Of a DNA stretch of 64,000 bases, positions 22,136-35,500 are shown one piece after another. The stretch lies in contig NC_053145.1 of assembly GCF_016808335.1 (NCBI RefSeq), positions 26,068,001 to 26,132,000 of the forward strand. The letters run 5' to 3'. Below the pieces are notes generated by a model that was given only the letters and a program-made list of their open reading frames with translations, was not told where the DNA came from and did not search any database. Origin of the DNA: Panicum virgatum. Its lineage: Eukaryota; Streptophyta; Magnoliopsida; Poales; Poaceae. Made by a program: the position numbers and the translations under genes. Each line of letters starts with the position of its first letter. The stretch's first letter is position 1.

Positions 22136-23490
22136 CCATGCAAGCCCAGCAGCTGCGCGAGGACAACTCGGCCTACCACGCCCAGTCGAGCCACCACTCG
22201 ACACGACCCCATGGCGGCGATGGAGAGGTCAACCAAGGCGACCTTCGCCTCCAACTCAACCAGCAAGACCTGCGTCAGCGCATCAACAACCGTCATCGCC
22301 AACGCGACACCGCCGAGTGCGAGCGACATCGCTAGTACAATGAGGAACACGGCGACTCCGACGTCGACTACCAGAACCGCAGCAGCCGGGGCGACAACCA
22401 TCCACGACACCCCCGCCGCGACAACAACCCCGGCAACGACCTCGACGGCTTCTCCACCTTCTCCCGTCGGCTCCGGGCCATCCAGTGGCCTGCCACCTTC
22501 AAACCCATCGGGATCGAGAAGTACGACGGCGTGCGGCGACAACAACATCATGGCCGCCTACTTCCCGGTCATGATGGGTCCCCAAGCTCTCAACTGGCTC
22601 GAAGCGCTCCCCGCCGGCTCCATCAACAGCTGGCAAGATCTCTGCAATGCCTTCATCCAGTAATATCAGGCATCTTGCCCGAGTCCCAAAACCAGATGGG
22701 ATCTGGCCAGCGTCGTGCAACAACCGGATGAGTCCGCCCGCGACTACATCAAGAGGTATTTTGCTAATCGTAATACCATTACGGAAGCTGATGACAGGGA
22801 CGTCATCCACTACTTCAAAGAAGGCGTCCACAACATTGAACTGTGGAGGAAGATGTTCGAGACCTACCCCAAGACCGTGGGCGACATGATGACGGTCGTC
22901 AACAAGCATGCCGACATGGAAGAAGCCGAGCGGGCACACCGCCGGCACAAGAACGACTACTCCGAGCGTCCCCCTCAGCGGGACAATCGCTCGGAACGCC
23001 GCTGTGACGACCGCCCACCTCGCCACGGGAAGAAGCACGACCGTGCCGAGTCGTCCAAGAACCGGGACCGCAAGCGTGGCCCTGAGAATGCCGTCGCCGA
23101 AAGATCCTAGTTCCGTTCCACCCTCAACCAAGCGGATCTGGATCGGCTCCTGGATGGCAAGTGTCCTTGGCACAAGGACGCAAACCACACTACCCAGGAG
23201 TTCCGAGCACTCTCGAACGGCGTCATCAAGGGCGAGGACCCCAAGCGACCCCGCCGCGACGACCACGACAGGCCGGTTGGTTCCAGAACTACCCGGGTGC
23301 AACGAAGGTGCAACTCGCCCAGGCGAGACGACGACGAGCAGAGGGAAGATTCCCCACGGAACTTCCATGAAGAAGATAGGACCATCAACTTCATATACGG
23401 TGGTCCCAGCAAGCCATCATGCCGGCGCAAGCTCAAGTTGGACGATCGCGAAGTCAACATGGTGTTCAAACACTCAGTTGAACCCCTTCG
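22136..23490 (+). pseudogene. gag of element C
   Basis: The 5' end is lost at the LTR junction. Recognisable blocks: QDLRQRINNRH, a charged linker, IQWPATFKPIGIEKYDG (about 22470-22525), NWLEALPAGSINSWQDL, RDYIKRYFANRNT (about 22740), the Arg/Asp-rich stretch to 23105, and KCPWHKDANH near 23160, the counterpart of the C-H-H-C finger of A and B Gag but without its last Cys. Frameshifts near 22530 and 23490, a TAA near 22663 and a TAG at 23108-23110 break it. The fusion to an LTR fragment leaves no known promoter in the right place. Confidence 0.8.
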
Positions 23491-26400
23491 ACCGCCGCGA
23501 CCACTGGGTCCACCTACCCAGGCCGGGTGCCTACCCCCTCGTGGTCAGCCCGGTGGTGAGCCATGTCCGCCTGGCCAAGGTACTCGTCGAGGGCGGCAGC
23601 GCCCTCTACATCATCTTCGCCAGCACATTGCAGGGCATGGGCTACGACATGGCATCCCTGGTCCCATCCGACCAGGCTTTCTACGGCATCATCCCCGGAG
23701 CCGGGTCGACTCCGGTCGGCCGGGCAACTCTGCTGGTCACCTTCGGCTCCCGCGACAACTATCACACCGAGTACGTTAACTTCGAGGTCGCCGAGTTCGA
23801 GACCTCCTACCACGCCATCCTGGGAAGACCCTCCCTCGCCAAGTTCATGGCCATCCCCAACCACACATATCTTCTCCTAAAGATGCCAGCTCCAAAGGGG
23901 TCCTCTCGGTCTACGGAGATCTGCAGACCTCCTACGCGTGCGAGGCCAAGAACATCGAGCTCTCCAACACCCTGGAACGATCCAGGAACTCAGTTCTTGT
24001 TGCCCAGGCAGCAAAGAACCTCCCGGCGGACTAGCAGCTGATCCCCACCAAGGAGTCGACTTCCGAGTCGCAGCTCACGCCAGCCGTGGCGACCAAGACC
24101 ATCGTCCTCCGGGATGATGAATCGCACAAGACCGCCATGATCGGGGCCAGCCTCGACTCGGCGTAAGAAGGTGCGCTCACCTCCTTCCTCCGAGAGAATT
24201 TTGATATCTTCGCATGGAAGCCATCTGACATGCCCGGAGTCCCAAGGGAGGAGGCTGAGCACTCCTTAGATCTGGATAAGAAGGCGAAGCCCGTCAAGCA
24301 ACGGCTTCGTCGCTTCGCGCAGCATCGAAAGAAGGCTATTAGGGTAGAAGTAACCCGGCTCCTAGCCGCTGGTTTCATCAGAGGTCGCACACCCAGATTG
24401 GCTGGCAAACCCAGTCCTTGTGAAAAAGAAAAATGGTGAATGGGGAATGTGTGTTGACTATACCGATCTCAACAAACTCTGCCCTAAGGACCCCTTTCCT
24501 CTACCACGCATCGACCAGGTCGTCAACTCGACGGCCGGGTGCGTCCTTCTTTCTTTTCTTGACTGTTACTCAGGGTACCACCAGATAGCCCTCAAGGAGT
24601 CAGATCAAGAGAAGACTTCCTTCATCACCCCCTTCGGGGTCTATTGCTACAACACCATGATGTTCGACCTCAAGAATGCCGGCGCGACCTACCAGAAGGC
24701 CATTCAGAGATGCCTCCAGTGGCAGATCGGGCGCAACGCCGAGGCCTATGTCGATGACATTGTCGTCAAGACAAAATGTAATGACCAGTTCATTATAGAC
24801 CTCTCCGAGACATTTGAAAATCTCAAGAAATTCAAATAGAAGCTCAACTTGACCAAGTGTGTGTTTAGTGTCCTGTCCGAAAAACTACTCGGCTTCATAG
24901 TCAGTAGCCGGGGCATCGAAGCCAACCCCACCAAGGTCAATGCCATCAGGTTCATGAAGCCTCCCAGGAGCAAAAAGGACCTGATGAAGCTTACAGGGTG
25001 CATGGCTGCCTTGAGTAGGTTCATAAGTCGACTCGGCGACGGAGGCCTACCCTTCTTCAAACTTCTCCGGAAGTCTGACAAGTTCGAGTGGAACGACGAT
25101 GCTTCCAAAGCATTCCAGGAGCTCAAGGATTTCCTCACCTCACCGCCCGTCCTAACAGCACCAGTAGACGGGGAAGTCCTCCTCCTATATATTGCCGCTA
25201 CCACCAGTGTGGTGAGTACTGTCCTGGTTGTTGAGCGCTAAGAGTTAGGTCACATCTACAAAGTGCAGTGACCCGTCTACTTCATTAGTGAAGTACTCGG
25301 CGAATCGAAGACACGCTACCCTCAAGTGCAGAAGCTGTTGTATGCCATCCTCATTACATCAAGGAAGCTCCGGCACTACTTCCAAGCTCACAAGATCAAA
25401 GTGGCCTCATCATACCCACTCGGCGACATCCTGCACAACAAGGACACCAATGGCCAAGTCGTCAAATGGTCAGTAGAACTTGGCGCATTCTCGATCGAAT
25501 TCACACCGCGCTCCACCATCAAGTCTCAGGCGCTGGCCGACTTCATTGCCGAGTGGACCGAGATACAAGATCCTCCACCCGACACCAGATCCGAGCATTA
25601 GATCATGTACTTCGACAGCGCCCTCAACCGCGATGGAGCCGGCACTGGAGTCCTCTTCATCTCCCCGAAAGGTGAACAACTCAAGTACGTCCTCCAGCTA
25701 CTTTTCAAGGCTACCAACAACGCCGCCGAGTATGAAGCTCTTATTCACGGTCTCCGGATCACTGTCACGCTCGGCATCAAGTGTCTATTGGCATATGGCG
25801 ACTCTAAAGTCGTCATACAAGAAGTCAACAAAGACTGGTAGTGCACCAAGGAAAAGATGGACGCCTACTACAGGGAGATCAGGAAGCTCGAAACAAAGTT
25901 TTACGGTCTGGAGTTCCACCACGTCCCCAGGGACGACAATGTAGCGGCTGACGCATTGTCCAAGCTCGGATCCAAGCGGTCCATTGTACCACCCGCCGTG
26001 TTTGTTCAAGCACTCAATAGCCCTACGGTCAAGATGGAAGAGGAACCTCCCACAAAGCCTGACTTGGTTCCGGCCACAGGGCAGGAGGTCCTAACCCTCG
26101 ACACCGACTGGCGCTTCCCAATCATCAACTTCATCAACAACAACAAAAGCTACCCGAAGGGAAAGGAGCACGAGAAGCTTGCTCGCCGGTCAAGCAATTA
26201 CGTCGTCATAGGAACCGAGCTGTTCAGGCACTCGGCTTCCTCAGGAACCCTATGCAAATGCGTTGCATAGGATGAAGGAGTCCAACTCCTTAGCGATATC
26301 CACTCGGGTATCTGCGGCAACCACACGGGCGCCTCTACCCACGGCCCTGGCCAATGCCCGAAACATTGTCAGGCGATGTCCCGGGTGCCAGTTCTTCTCC

Positions 26401-27309
26401 AAGCAGCAGCACGTCCCGACTCAGGCCTTACGGACCATACCGCCTTCCTGGCCCTTCGCTTGCTGGGGACTCGACTCGGTGGGACGCCTAAAGACGGCTG
26501 TCAGTGGATACAGTCACATATTCATGGCCATCGACAAATTCACAAAATGGAACGAAGTCAAGCCAGTGACAGCCACTACAGCAGTCAAGGCAGCCGAGTT
26601 CATTGAAGAGATATCACACCGATTCGGGGTGCCTAACCGGATCATCACAGATCTGGGTATTTCATTCACAGGCTTCGAGTTCTGGGACTACTGCCAAGAA
26701 AGCTGCATCGACATCTATTATGCCTCCGTGGCACACCCCAGGTGCAATGGCCAAGTTGAAAGGGCCAACGGCTTGATCCTCCAGGGGCTCAAAGCCAGAA
26801 TATTCGACCCGATAGAAAAGTATGGTGCAAAGTGGCTCCAAGAACTACCCAGAGTAGTTTGGGGACTCCGCACGCAAAGAAGCCGGGCTACCGGCTACTC
26901 ACCATTCTTCATGGTGTATGGTTCTGAAGCAGTCTTGCCATCGGACATAGATTTTGGTGCTCCGCGCATCCAGAACTACGACGAGAATGAAGCCGAAGCA
27001 ACCCGATGCACCGACATCGACTCGGCAGAGGAGCACTGCCTGACGGCCTCCATCCAGCATGCGAGATATGAGCAGCAGCTCTGGCGCTATCATGATTGCA
27101 ATATTCACGAGCGTGACTTCAACGTTGGCGATCTGGTTTTGCGATGAATCCAGTCGACCACCGGCGCTCACAAGCTATCTTCCCCATGGGAGGGCCCCTT
27201 TGTAGTCAGTGGGATAGTGGTTCCAGGAACCTACAACCTACAGAGACCAGACTGTACAGATGTGGGCAACCCATGGAATATAGAACACCTACGACGCTTC
27301 TATCCGTAG
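23490..27309 (+). pseudogene. pol of element C: PR-RT-RH-aRH-INT
   Basis: Protease (about 23560-23880) has the ILGRPSLAKF block, but the catalytic motif reads VEGGSAL, with Glu for Asp. RT has CVDYTDLNKLCPKDPFPLPR (from about 24450) and YVDD at 24747-24758, then RNase H to about 25595. A second RNase H-like block (25605-25990) begins MYFDSALNRDGAG and holds NNAAEYEALIHGL; a second RNase H is typical of Tat-like elements. Integrase (26270-27309) has CPGCQFF, Asp at 26473, Asp at 26650 and Glu at 26758, the DD35E spacing, and the motif NPWNIEHLRRFYP directly before TAG 27307-27309. Frameshifts lie near 23893 and 24395. Stops occur at about 24032, 24837, 25240, 25270, 25599, 25839, 26268 and 27145. 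The polyprotein would copy and integrate the element; this copy cannot. Confidence 0.88.
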
Positions 27310-27584
27310 AAGCATAGGAAATGCAAAGCTATGTACCCATCTACTCATTCAATAAAGTTTGTTATATTTTAAATATTGCATCTTGCTTACTCTTCGTTCT
27401 TCACCGAGTCGTTTTCAACATGCTCGGGGGCTGTGTCTCGGCCACCGAGCCAGCCCCCACTCGGAGTCCGACCAGTCGGACAAGAACAACCCGGTTCGTC
27501 TTTACTGAACACAACCAAGTACGTTCAGGAACCACTCTGTGTCACCCTGACCAAATGCGCACATCGATGATCTACTCTCAAGCG

Positions 27585-29090
27585 CTAATCAAAGGGCTCA
27601 GAGAACTTCAGCCTCCGTGGCGCAGTCGGCGGAGTCCCTGAGCTAATGAGCGGGGGCGTCACCTCTCCGCACAGCTGGCCTACCACCTGGGTCGCCTCCT
27701 TCTCGACATGGGGGCCGGCCGATGCCGACCCCACCTCAGCGATGGCTGGGGGCGCTGACGCTCCCCGGACTTTGCTCGCCCCCTTCCGGGTTGAGCTCCT
27801 CTGCGTCCGCTGCGATGCCGCTAACCCAGCTTTCGATAGCTGGATCTTTTTGATGGTGCGGCGTGTCTTCCTCTTCAGGGCGGCCGACGGCGGTGGCCTT
27901 GAGGCCCCGGTGATCTCCACCTCTGGCTCACTCCCCATGGAGGAGTCGGAGGAGAACTCGGCCTCCTCCTCTGCCGGCTGGCGCAGCTCGGCGGGGGCGG
28001 CGGTGTCCTTCCCAGGGTCCCCCTTAGGCAGAGGAGCAGGGGACCAGTCCTCCAAGACCTTGGCCTATAGAAGAGCTGAGTTGTTATACAACCCAACAGG
28101 TGCACTCGAAAAAACAGAGCAAAAATAGAGGAAACGCCCCAGAACGAATAAAACAACTCGGCAAAGCTCAAGAATTCTTACTTCGTCGGTCGGCCGCTTC
28201 AGGCAGTGGGCTTTGAGACAGCCCTTGTCCCGGATCTGCCCCGCCATGATGCGGGCGACCCGGTTCACGATCTCATCCCGGGGAACCGTGCGTTCATGTC
28301 CCCGGGTGGGCTCCCGATGACCCCAGTATTTGAAGGCCGGGTGGACCCTCTCTTGGATCGGCTGTGTGAGCTGCCTGTAGAAGGAGATGGACACCGCGGC
28401 CCCCGTCAGGCCCCGCGCCAACAAGTCGGTGATCTCCTGGAGGAGGTGCTCCACTTGCGCCATCTCCTCGGTGGTTGGCGGCTCCTCCCAGCACGCCTTG
28501 TACTCCGGCGCGCAGCCGGTGCGCGTCGGGAGGCAGGGCGCCGAGTTCGCCACCACGAACCATTCCCGCGCCCACCCCTTGTTGGTGCCGCGGAGCTTGA
28601 AGTTGGGGTAGACGCTCCCCTGGTGCAGCGAGAAGGTGGCCCTGCCCTCAATGCTCTGGCGAACATTGGACTGGTGCCCCTTGAGGCGGTACAGAGCCCG
28701 CCACAGATTGAAATGGGAAGTGATGCCCAGGTACCCCTCGCAGAGGTGGATGAAGATGGCGATTTGTACAATTGAATTGGGCTTGAGATGAGTTACCTCG
28801 AGCCTGTATAAATGGAGAGGCCTGCGGAAAAATGCCCCCGCGGGCAGCGCGAAGCCCTTCTCGTAGAAGGACTTGAACACGACCGTCTGGTTCATGTCCT
28901 CCGACGGGAACTCCTTCCCGTAGCAGCACCGCCACCCGGAGATCTGCTTCTCCGGGAGGAGGCCGCGCTCCACAAGGTCTTGGATGTCGCTCTCTTGGAG
29001 CGAGCACTTCTGCTAGGATGACGATGGTGGCGGGGCCTCTCCGGAACTCACCGAAGTCGAAGACGCAGATGCAGCAGGTGAGGCGGCCAT
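27585..29090 (-). pseudogene. Antisense two-exon gene in element C (Transposase_28-like)
   Basis: ATG at 29090-29088, exon 1 to 28182, intron 28181-28065 (GTAAGA...CTATAG, phase 0, 117 nt), exon 2 28064-27585. After a Ser/Pro-rich start (MAASPAASASS) an in-frame TAG stands at 29015-29013. The domain follows: GWRCCYGKEFPSED, GFALPAGAFFRRPLHLYRLE, then IFIHLCEGYLGI. Exon 2 is low-complexity, Lys/Arg- and Ala-rich, with KRKTRRTIKK, which could act as a nuclear signal. Exon 1 is clearly homologous to exon 1 of the B gene and to the F gene. A TATTTAAATA box lies about 145 bases upstream (29231-29243). The gene faces the element's own 3' LTR, so its transcript would be antisense to the pol end. Confidence 0.78.
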
Positions 29091-29461
29091 GGCGGCGGTG
29101 GCGAAGCTCAGGCGAGGGATAAAATCGCAAGGGAGAAGAAGGTTGAGAGCTCTCGAGACTTGCCAACTTCACTAAGGCGGTGGAAAGCTCTGGTGCGATC
29201 GGGAATAGGGCGGTCGCTCTGCGCCGCCTCCCCTATTTAAATATCGAACGCCCTGCAACGGGCAGATCCAAAATTAGTGGCCGGATTCGATCGGGACGGT
29301 GATCTCACGGCGAACAAGGTAGGATAAACAATAACTTCCTTCTTTTTTACCGTTGCCTCTGACAACTCCGCTCCTCTGTCAGCTGTGACAGATCCGCGGG
29401 GAGAATAATGGTTGGATCTTTTTTACCCCAATGTGAATATGCTTCGAATATTCACAGAAAT

Positions 29462-30230
29462 GACTCGGCGTGTCTCCATGACCCAGCCAGGGCCTCAGGG
29501 CTCGGACGCCGTGACGACTCGGCGTGTCTCCGTGACTCCGCCAGCAACCCTGCTCGGGGCTGGGTGCCACATACGACTTGGCGTGTCTCCGTGACCCAGC
29601 CAGGGCCTCAGGGCCCAGACACTGTGACAACCCAGGGTGTCTCCGTGACCCAGCCAGGGCCTTAGGGCCCGAATGCCGTGATGACTCGGCGCATCTCCGT
29701 GACTCTACCAGCAACCCTGCTCGGGGGATGGGCGCCACATACGACTCGATGGGTCTGTGTGACCTAGCCAGGGCCTCAGGGCCCGGACGCCGTGACAACC
29801 CGGCGTGTCTCCGTGACCCAGCCAGGGCCTCAGGGCCCGGACGCCGTGACAACCCGGCGTGTCTCCGTGACCCAGCAAGGGCCTCAGGGCTCGGATGCCG
29901 TGAAGACTCGGCGCGTCTCCGTGACTCCGCCAGCGACCCTGCTCGGGGGCTGGGCGCCACATACGACTCGGCGTGAATTCGTGACCCAGCCAGGGCTTCA
30001 GGGCCCGAACACCGTGACGACTCGGCGCGTCTCCGTGACTCCGCCAGCGACCCTGCTTGGGGGCTGGGCACTACATACGACCCGGTGTGTCTCTGTGACC
30101 CAGCCAGGGCCCCAGGGCCCGGAAGCCGTGACGACTCGGCGTGTCTCCGAGACTCTGTCAGCGACCCTGCTCGGGGGCTGGGCGCGTCTACGACCTGGTG
30201 CGTCTCCGTAACTCAGCTAAGGCTTCAGGG
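29462..30230 (+). repeat. Higher-order 54/60-bp tandem array inside element C
   Basis: Two related unit types alternate. Type A (54 bp) contains GTGACCCAGCCAGGGCCTCA and GCCCGGACGCCGTGA. Type B (about 60 bp) contains GTGACTCCGCCAGCGACCCT, GCTCGGGGGCTGGGCGCCA and CATACG. Both start with ACTCGGCGTGTCTCC. Order from 29462: A B A A B A A A B A B A B, then decay to about 30330. It sits between the antisense gene promoter and the 3' LTR. Confidence 0.88.
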
Positions 30231-30598
30231 ACTAGATGTTTGGACAACTTAGAAAGTCTCAGTGACTTAACCCAGGGCTTCAGGGTCGGGGTTACCAAGT
30301 CAGGTTCGATCACTGTGGCAACCTCAGGGTGGCCAGACACTGATACCCTAAGGGGGGCAATATGACGGAAATATCAACTGGATATTTAGGAATCCGGATA
30401 GACGAGTTAAAGATCATTTCTTTGACCCTCGAAAAGCTTCTCCGAAACCTTCCGAGGCATAGGGGCTACACCCAACGAGTGCGCCCAGGGGCGCATCCCA
30501 TTCTATATCTGCAAACATGGTGGACAATCATCATGAGCACCGAAGGACTTCGTTCAAGCACCACAAAGTTCGACTCGGCCCTGCGGCACTCGGGGGCT

Positions 30599-31067
30599 TG
30601 ACGGAGGTAGATCTATGTACCTCCCTGCCAAGTGGGGTCCCCGAACCCGGGATACTACCCTGCTCGGTGACTCGGCTACAACTACTCGGCACGCAGAACT
30701 CGGCTGTGCACAGAGAGGATCCCTAGAGGATTAGGATGAGAGGCTCCAACTAGAGGCCCGGATATCGAGGGATCTTAACCGAACTCCTTCCTTGTAAACA
30801 ACTCGAGTATATCATTCCTTGTACCCCCTACGCCTCCTAGTCTATATAAAGGAGACGTAGGCCGACCCATAGACACTCTCCACTTTTCACAGCATTCCAC
30901 AAACCCTAATACAATCCCGAACAGAGGACGTAGGGTATTACGCTCATTGTGGCCCGAACATGTTTAAGTCCCTACGTCTTCGTGTTACTATCGAGCTCTT
31001 GGTCCTGAGATCCCCATCTTGAAATTCTACTACCGGGTACACCCCTGGTGGACTGGCCAGAATAACA
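30599..31067 (+). repeat. 3' LTR of element C (about 469 bp)
   Basis: It follows the polypurine tract CTCGGGGGCT and starts TGACGGAGG. TATATAAA is at 30843-30850 and the shared core GACGTAGGGTATTACGC at about 30926-30943. The right end (AGAATAACA, near 31067) is placed by the CA rule only, because the 5' LTR is missing. Confidence 0.75.
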
Positions 31068-31548
31068 ATTCAACATCAACCAAGCATAACTTGATTGACC
31101 TCGCCAAGAAGGCTTTTCCTACAAGCGAATCGAAGAACACAAGCAAGAAGATGTAAACACGCAATCTGATAATTGTAGATATGGATTAAGTGAATCACAA
31201 GAGGGGTTCAAGCACTCGAATCGAAAGGACTAATCAACACAATCGAGGAGGGCAAGAACAGGGGCTTTGGATCAATGTATAAGGACTTATCGCCACAGAT
31301 ACAATGATGCAATCTCTGTTTCTCGAAGGAAAACACAAGAACTAAACAAAACCCGAGTCTAAGCGGCAGTGGCTACTGAGTTTATGGAGGAACTAGGCGA
31401 CCTTCGGTTGGGGGCGAGTAGGGGGCGCCCACAACATGGGCTGAAGGCCCGACACGATACACAGGCCATTGGCCCAAAAGAGGTGGCACAACACCTTTCT
31501 AGATTCTGGATGTCGACTTGTTTCATGAATTTCCGTTGACTCCGAATA
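31068..31548. other. Left flank of the E/F insertion: unassigned repeat
   Basis: No supported gene. After removal of E/F and one GCTAT copy it is continuous with 63521 onward. I cannot name the family. Confidence 0.4.
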
Positions 31549-32513
31549 GCTATTGTCGTGGGATTTCTAGGCTACCCACAGCCGGGTGGCGGAACGCACC
31601 CGCCTATTCCCAGAGAGGGAGTGCTCGAGGAGGTACTAGGCGATTGGGTTGATCTAGCCCTGAGATAAGTACACAAGAACACACGATCTAGAGTGGTTCG
31701 GGCCGCCGGAGCGTAATACCCTACGTCCACTGGGAGAAGTTTTGATCTCTGTTGTGTATGAGTCTATCCTCTGCCGGGCCTTGGCTCTCACCCAGCTTGA
31801 GTTTCCTTCTAGCGGGCGCCCCCTTTTATAGACCAAGGGGGCGGATACATAGGACGTTGGGGCCCCGACAAGTGGGCCCAACGTGACTGCGCAGCATACT
31901 ACGCAGAGTATTTAGATGGGTACAGTGGTTACGAATCTTTCCTCCGATACGCTCCCACGCCCTGCTAGCGCTACAGTGGTCTTCTCTTGTCCCGGCACCA
32001 AGGTGTCCGTTGGGGGAGCGTAGCTTGCGGCGTAGCCTGTGGAGGCTATTATGTAGGCGTCATAATGGGTGAAGCCGAGCCGTCGTATCCATCTGTTATG
32101 GCAGACTTGGCAGGCGCGGCGTGGGCGGCGCCAGTAGCTCCACTATCTTGGTAATACGCGATCAATAGTGTCCCCTGGTCAAAGTATCGCCTCGGCTTCT
32201 GCTACATTAATGCGGATGTCCTCCTGTCGTAATGAATGCCGCGGTAGGTGAGCCTTAATAAGGAGACCAAGCGGCCTTATATACGCGTCTGGGCCTGTTG
32301 ACACGTGGTGGCCCCGGACCACCCTGAGGCGGGGTGACGATTCCTTTCCTTGGAGAGGGGTCCGGTTACTATATAGGGGGTCCCGGACCCCATGGGGGGT
32401 CCGGGATTCCCTGGGGATCCGGTCCTCTTCGGGAGGAGGTCCGGAGCTTCCAGCTGTTCGGGCTGACCGCCAGCTTTTCCCGGGACATGTGGTGCTCCCG
32501 GACCTTTCCTAAC

Positions 32514-35500
32514 TGTAACACCCGGTTTATAAAAGAGCATAAACCGAGCAATCATATACGTGCCAGGATCAAGTCACACGTATATACAACAGAATGAACA
32601 GTATATCATAGCACATATCACGTAAAAAGACATAATAAAGCGAATACGAATGTTATTTATTACAATAATGACAAAATGTCTGATACAGCGGAAGCGAAGT
32701 ACAAAATACGATAAAGCTCTCCGAGGCTGAAGCAGGGGGCCACAGAGACGTCGACTGGGAGACGAACGCCTAGAAGTCCTCGTAGTCCTGGTAGCGCTGG
32801 ACGAACTCCCTCGTGTCGGCAGGAACTGAGCAGCAGTAGCGTAGCCAAGAGGAAAAAGTAGAGAAGAGGCAAGAGTGAGTACACATCTTGTACTCAACAA
32901 GTATAACACAAACTATGAGGCTCTAGGCTGGCTGACTCAACTGCATTAGCTTTTAAGTGTTGGCAAAGTTTTATTAAAGCTATTTACTACGAGTTGATGA
33001 ATTACCATTAACCCAGTTACATAGTAATTAATCAAGTTTAAACATGTTACTACTGAGAACCAAACCAAAACCAAGCCACCAAGGTAAACCCCGAGAAGCA
33101 CCTCCCTCGTCGGAAGGAGATAACTTCACTAATCAAAAGGAGGATCTGGGCCGCTCATAACCGTGAGCACGGCTAGTATACCAGTTTTACACTCTGCAGA
33201 GGTTGCACATCTTTACCCACAAGTCGTGAGCTACACCAGTTGTTCATCACACTTCCTTAGGTGAGATGACTAGCGACTCACTACGAGGCCTTTACAAAGA
33301 ATCTCGTTGGTAAGGCGTAACCGCGAGAGTTAGGTCGGCGACGATGGGGCCCACCTCCGGGGGTACAAGCACAGGAGTGCAATCCAAGCACAGACCAAGC
33401 CGGAGGAGCAGGGACCATTGAAGCTTACTACTCTTGCCCCGCAGGTAAGTTACTCCAAACCAAAAAGATCTAATTATTACGCCAAGTCTATCCCATTCTA
33501 GCCTTGTGGTAGCGCTGTTGTCCCAGGTTGTCGCTCTATGAACCGGTCCTTATGGAGAGTGGCCAACCAAGCACTAAGCACCGTGCTGGCCCCCTAAACC
33601 ATGTTTCTAACAAAACCAGTTTTAACGAGAAGTGAGCCACTCAAGCCACACAGAGTGCCACTCTCAGAATTAAATTCAAGTAAACCATTAATCAATTTAA
33701 TTAAAAAGGACCAAGGTGTGTTATAGCGCAGCAACCTAGCACAACTAACCAAAATGCAACCCAAAGGTATATTTAAAGGATATAAACTGGCTAGGAAATC
33801 CTTATAGGCATACAGTATTAAAATGCAGTATGAAAATGTATTTAAAAGTGATAGGTTGTTCATGTTATACTTGTCTTCCTCGTACTACTCCTGCTGCTGC
33901 TCAAAGTGGTCAGAAGACGGGTGCTCCGGGTACTGGTACTGGGGCTCCTCGGATGGATCAACGTCTACTCACGAACACATGGCCAAAACAATGCACAAAA
34001 ATAAGCAGACAAGCAAACTCTAACAAAAGCTAAAGAACAGTACATCAATACAATAAAACAGCAAGAAAAACTAAGTCTAAACTGTTCTACTCGTTACAAC
34101 GATCGCGTGGACATAAAGAACGCCTAAAACGGAGCTAAAACGCATTTTCTAGGCTAAAAACAAGTTCTAGGGGCTTATTTGTAAGAAAACTGAAGTTTCA
34201 GGGGCTTTTCTGCTAAAACCGAGGGCTGAAATGTAATTAAACTAAAACTCTGGGGTCTAACTCGCAAAATTACCAAGTTAGGACGGCGGGTTCAATATTT
34301 AAAAAGCTCAGGGGGCTGTTTGCCAAATTCTGGGCCAAACTGCAAATATTTTTGAAAAGGGAGGGACTGCGGGTTCATTTCCAAGAAAGGCGAGGGCTCT
34401 TTAGCAAATGCGACAGGCCGAAGGGGTATGGTTGGATCTCAGTCGTTGGATCCGGATCTGATGGTCCAGATCTGATCGGTTTGGGGATCTAATCACGGGC
34501 GTCCATCTCGGATCGGATGGCCAGGGTTGAGAGGGGGCGACGGCGGCGGCGCTGGTCGCCGGGAAACCTTTCCCGCGGCGGCGCCTCGCCGGAGAGGCCC
34601 GAAACCGGTGTTCCCGTGGCCGATTTGCCTCGGATTTGGCCCTGGAATGATCACCGCGACACGCGTGATCCACCTAGGGCTACTGCTGGGCTCGGTAAGG
34701 GATCCTGCGGGGTTCGCCATGGCGCCGGGCGGCGCTAGCTCGCCAGCGGGCGGCGTTCCGGTGCTTCCAGGGGCTACGGGCCTAAATACCCAGCGCAAAG
34801 GAAAAGAGGGGCCAACGTGATGCTCACCGAGGGTGGAATCAGACGGATGGCGTGGCGCAGGGTGTCGGCGGCGTGAACCTGGCGGCGGAGCTCGACGGAG
34901 CGTGGCAACGGAGTCGACGCAGGGCGATTCCGGGTGCTGGACCGGCCGGAGGTGTCCGTGCGGGTCCTGCGAAGGTGTCCCAGGGGCCAATTAAGTCCGT
35001 AGTCACCGGAGGTGGCGAAATGAGATGGAGCAGGGGCTCACCGGCGTGGAGTCGCGGCGCTGCTCCGCTCCGAGCAGAGGCAAGGCGGCGGCTAGGGTTG
35101 TGCGGCGCTGCGGGGTGAGATGGGGGCGCAGGGGGGTGCGGCTGGGGTTAAGAAGGGCAGGGCCGGGAATCTCGGCGTGCGCGCCCGCGGGGAAAGTCGC
35201 GGAAATCTCGGGCGGGCGTTGCGGCTCTGCGGGGAAGACGGAGCTGGCAGCTGGGCCCGGACCGTCAGCGGGTTTGGGCAGCGGGCGACACTGGCGGGTG
35301 GGACCGGCGGGTCAGGGCGGACGACGCGCGGCGCGGGCGACGCTGGGCTGCTGCGTGACGTGGACAGGCGGGGCAGGCCGGGGAGGTGGGTTTTGGGCTG
35401 GATCCGGGGGAAGGGAAGCGGCCCGGGGAGGAGTGGGTTTGGGTCGGACGAGGGAGAGGTTGGGTTGGGCCGGACTGGGGAGAGAGGTGGGCTGCGGGTT

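Larger units (their letters stand above)
22136..31067 (+). mobile_element. Element C: decayed gypsy element, 5' end lost
   Basis: Order: gag from within its coding part, protease, RT, RNase H, a second RNase H-like block, integrase (to 27309), antisense gene (29090-27585), a tandem array (29462-30230), polypurine tract (CACTCGGGGGCT, 30587-30598) and 3' LTR (30599-31067). The two RNase H-like blocks and the antisense gene fit the Tat-like group. All genes are broken, so it is older than D and F. Confidence 0.85.

Noticed and set aside
22499..23368. Minus-strand frame of 289 codons over element C gag
   Set aside because: Shadow of the Gag frame on the plus strand, which carries recognisable Gag motifs.
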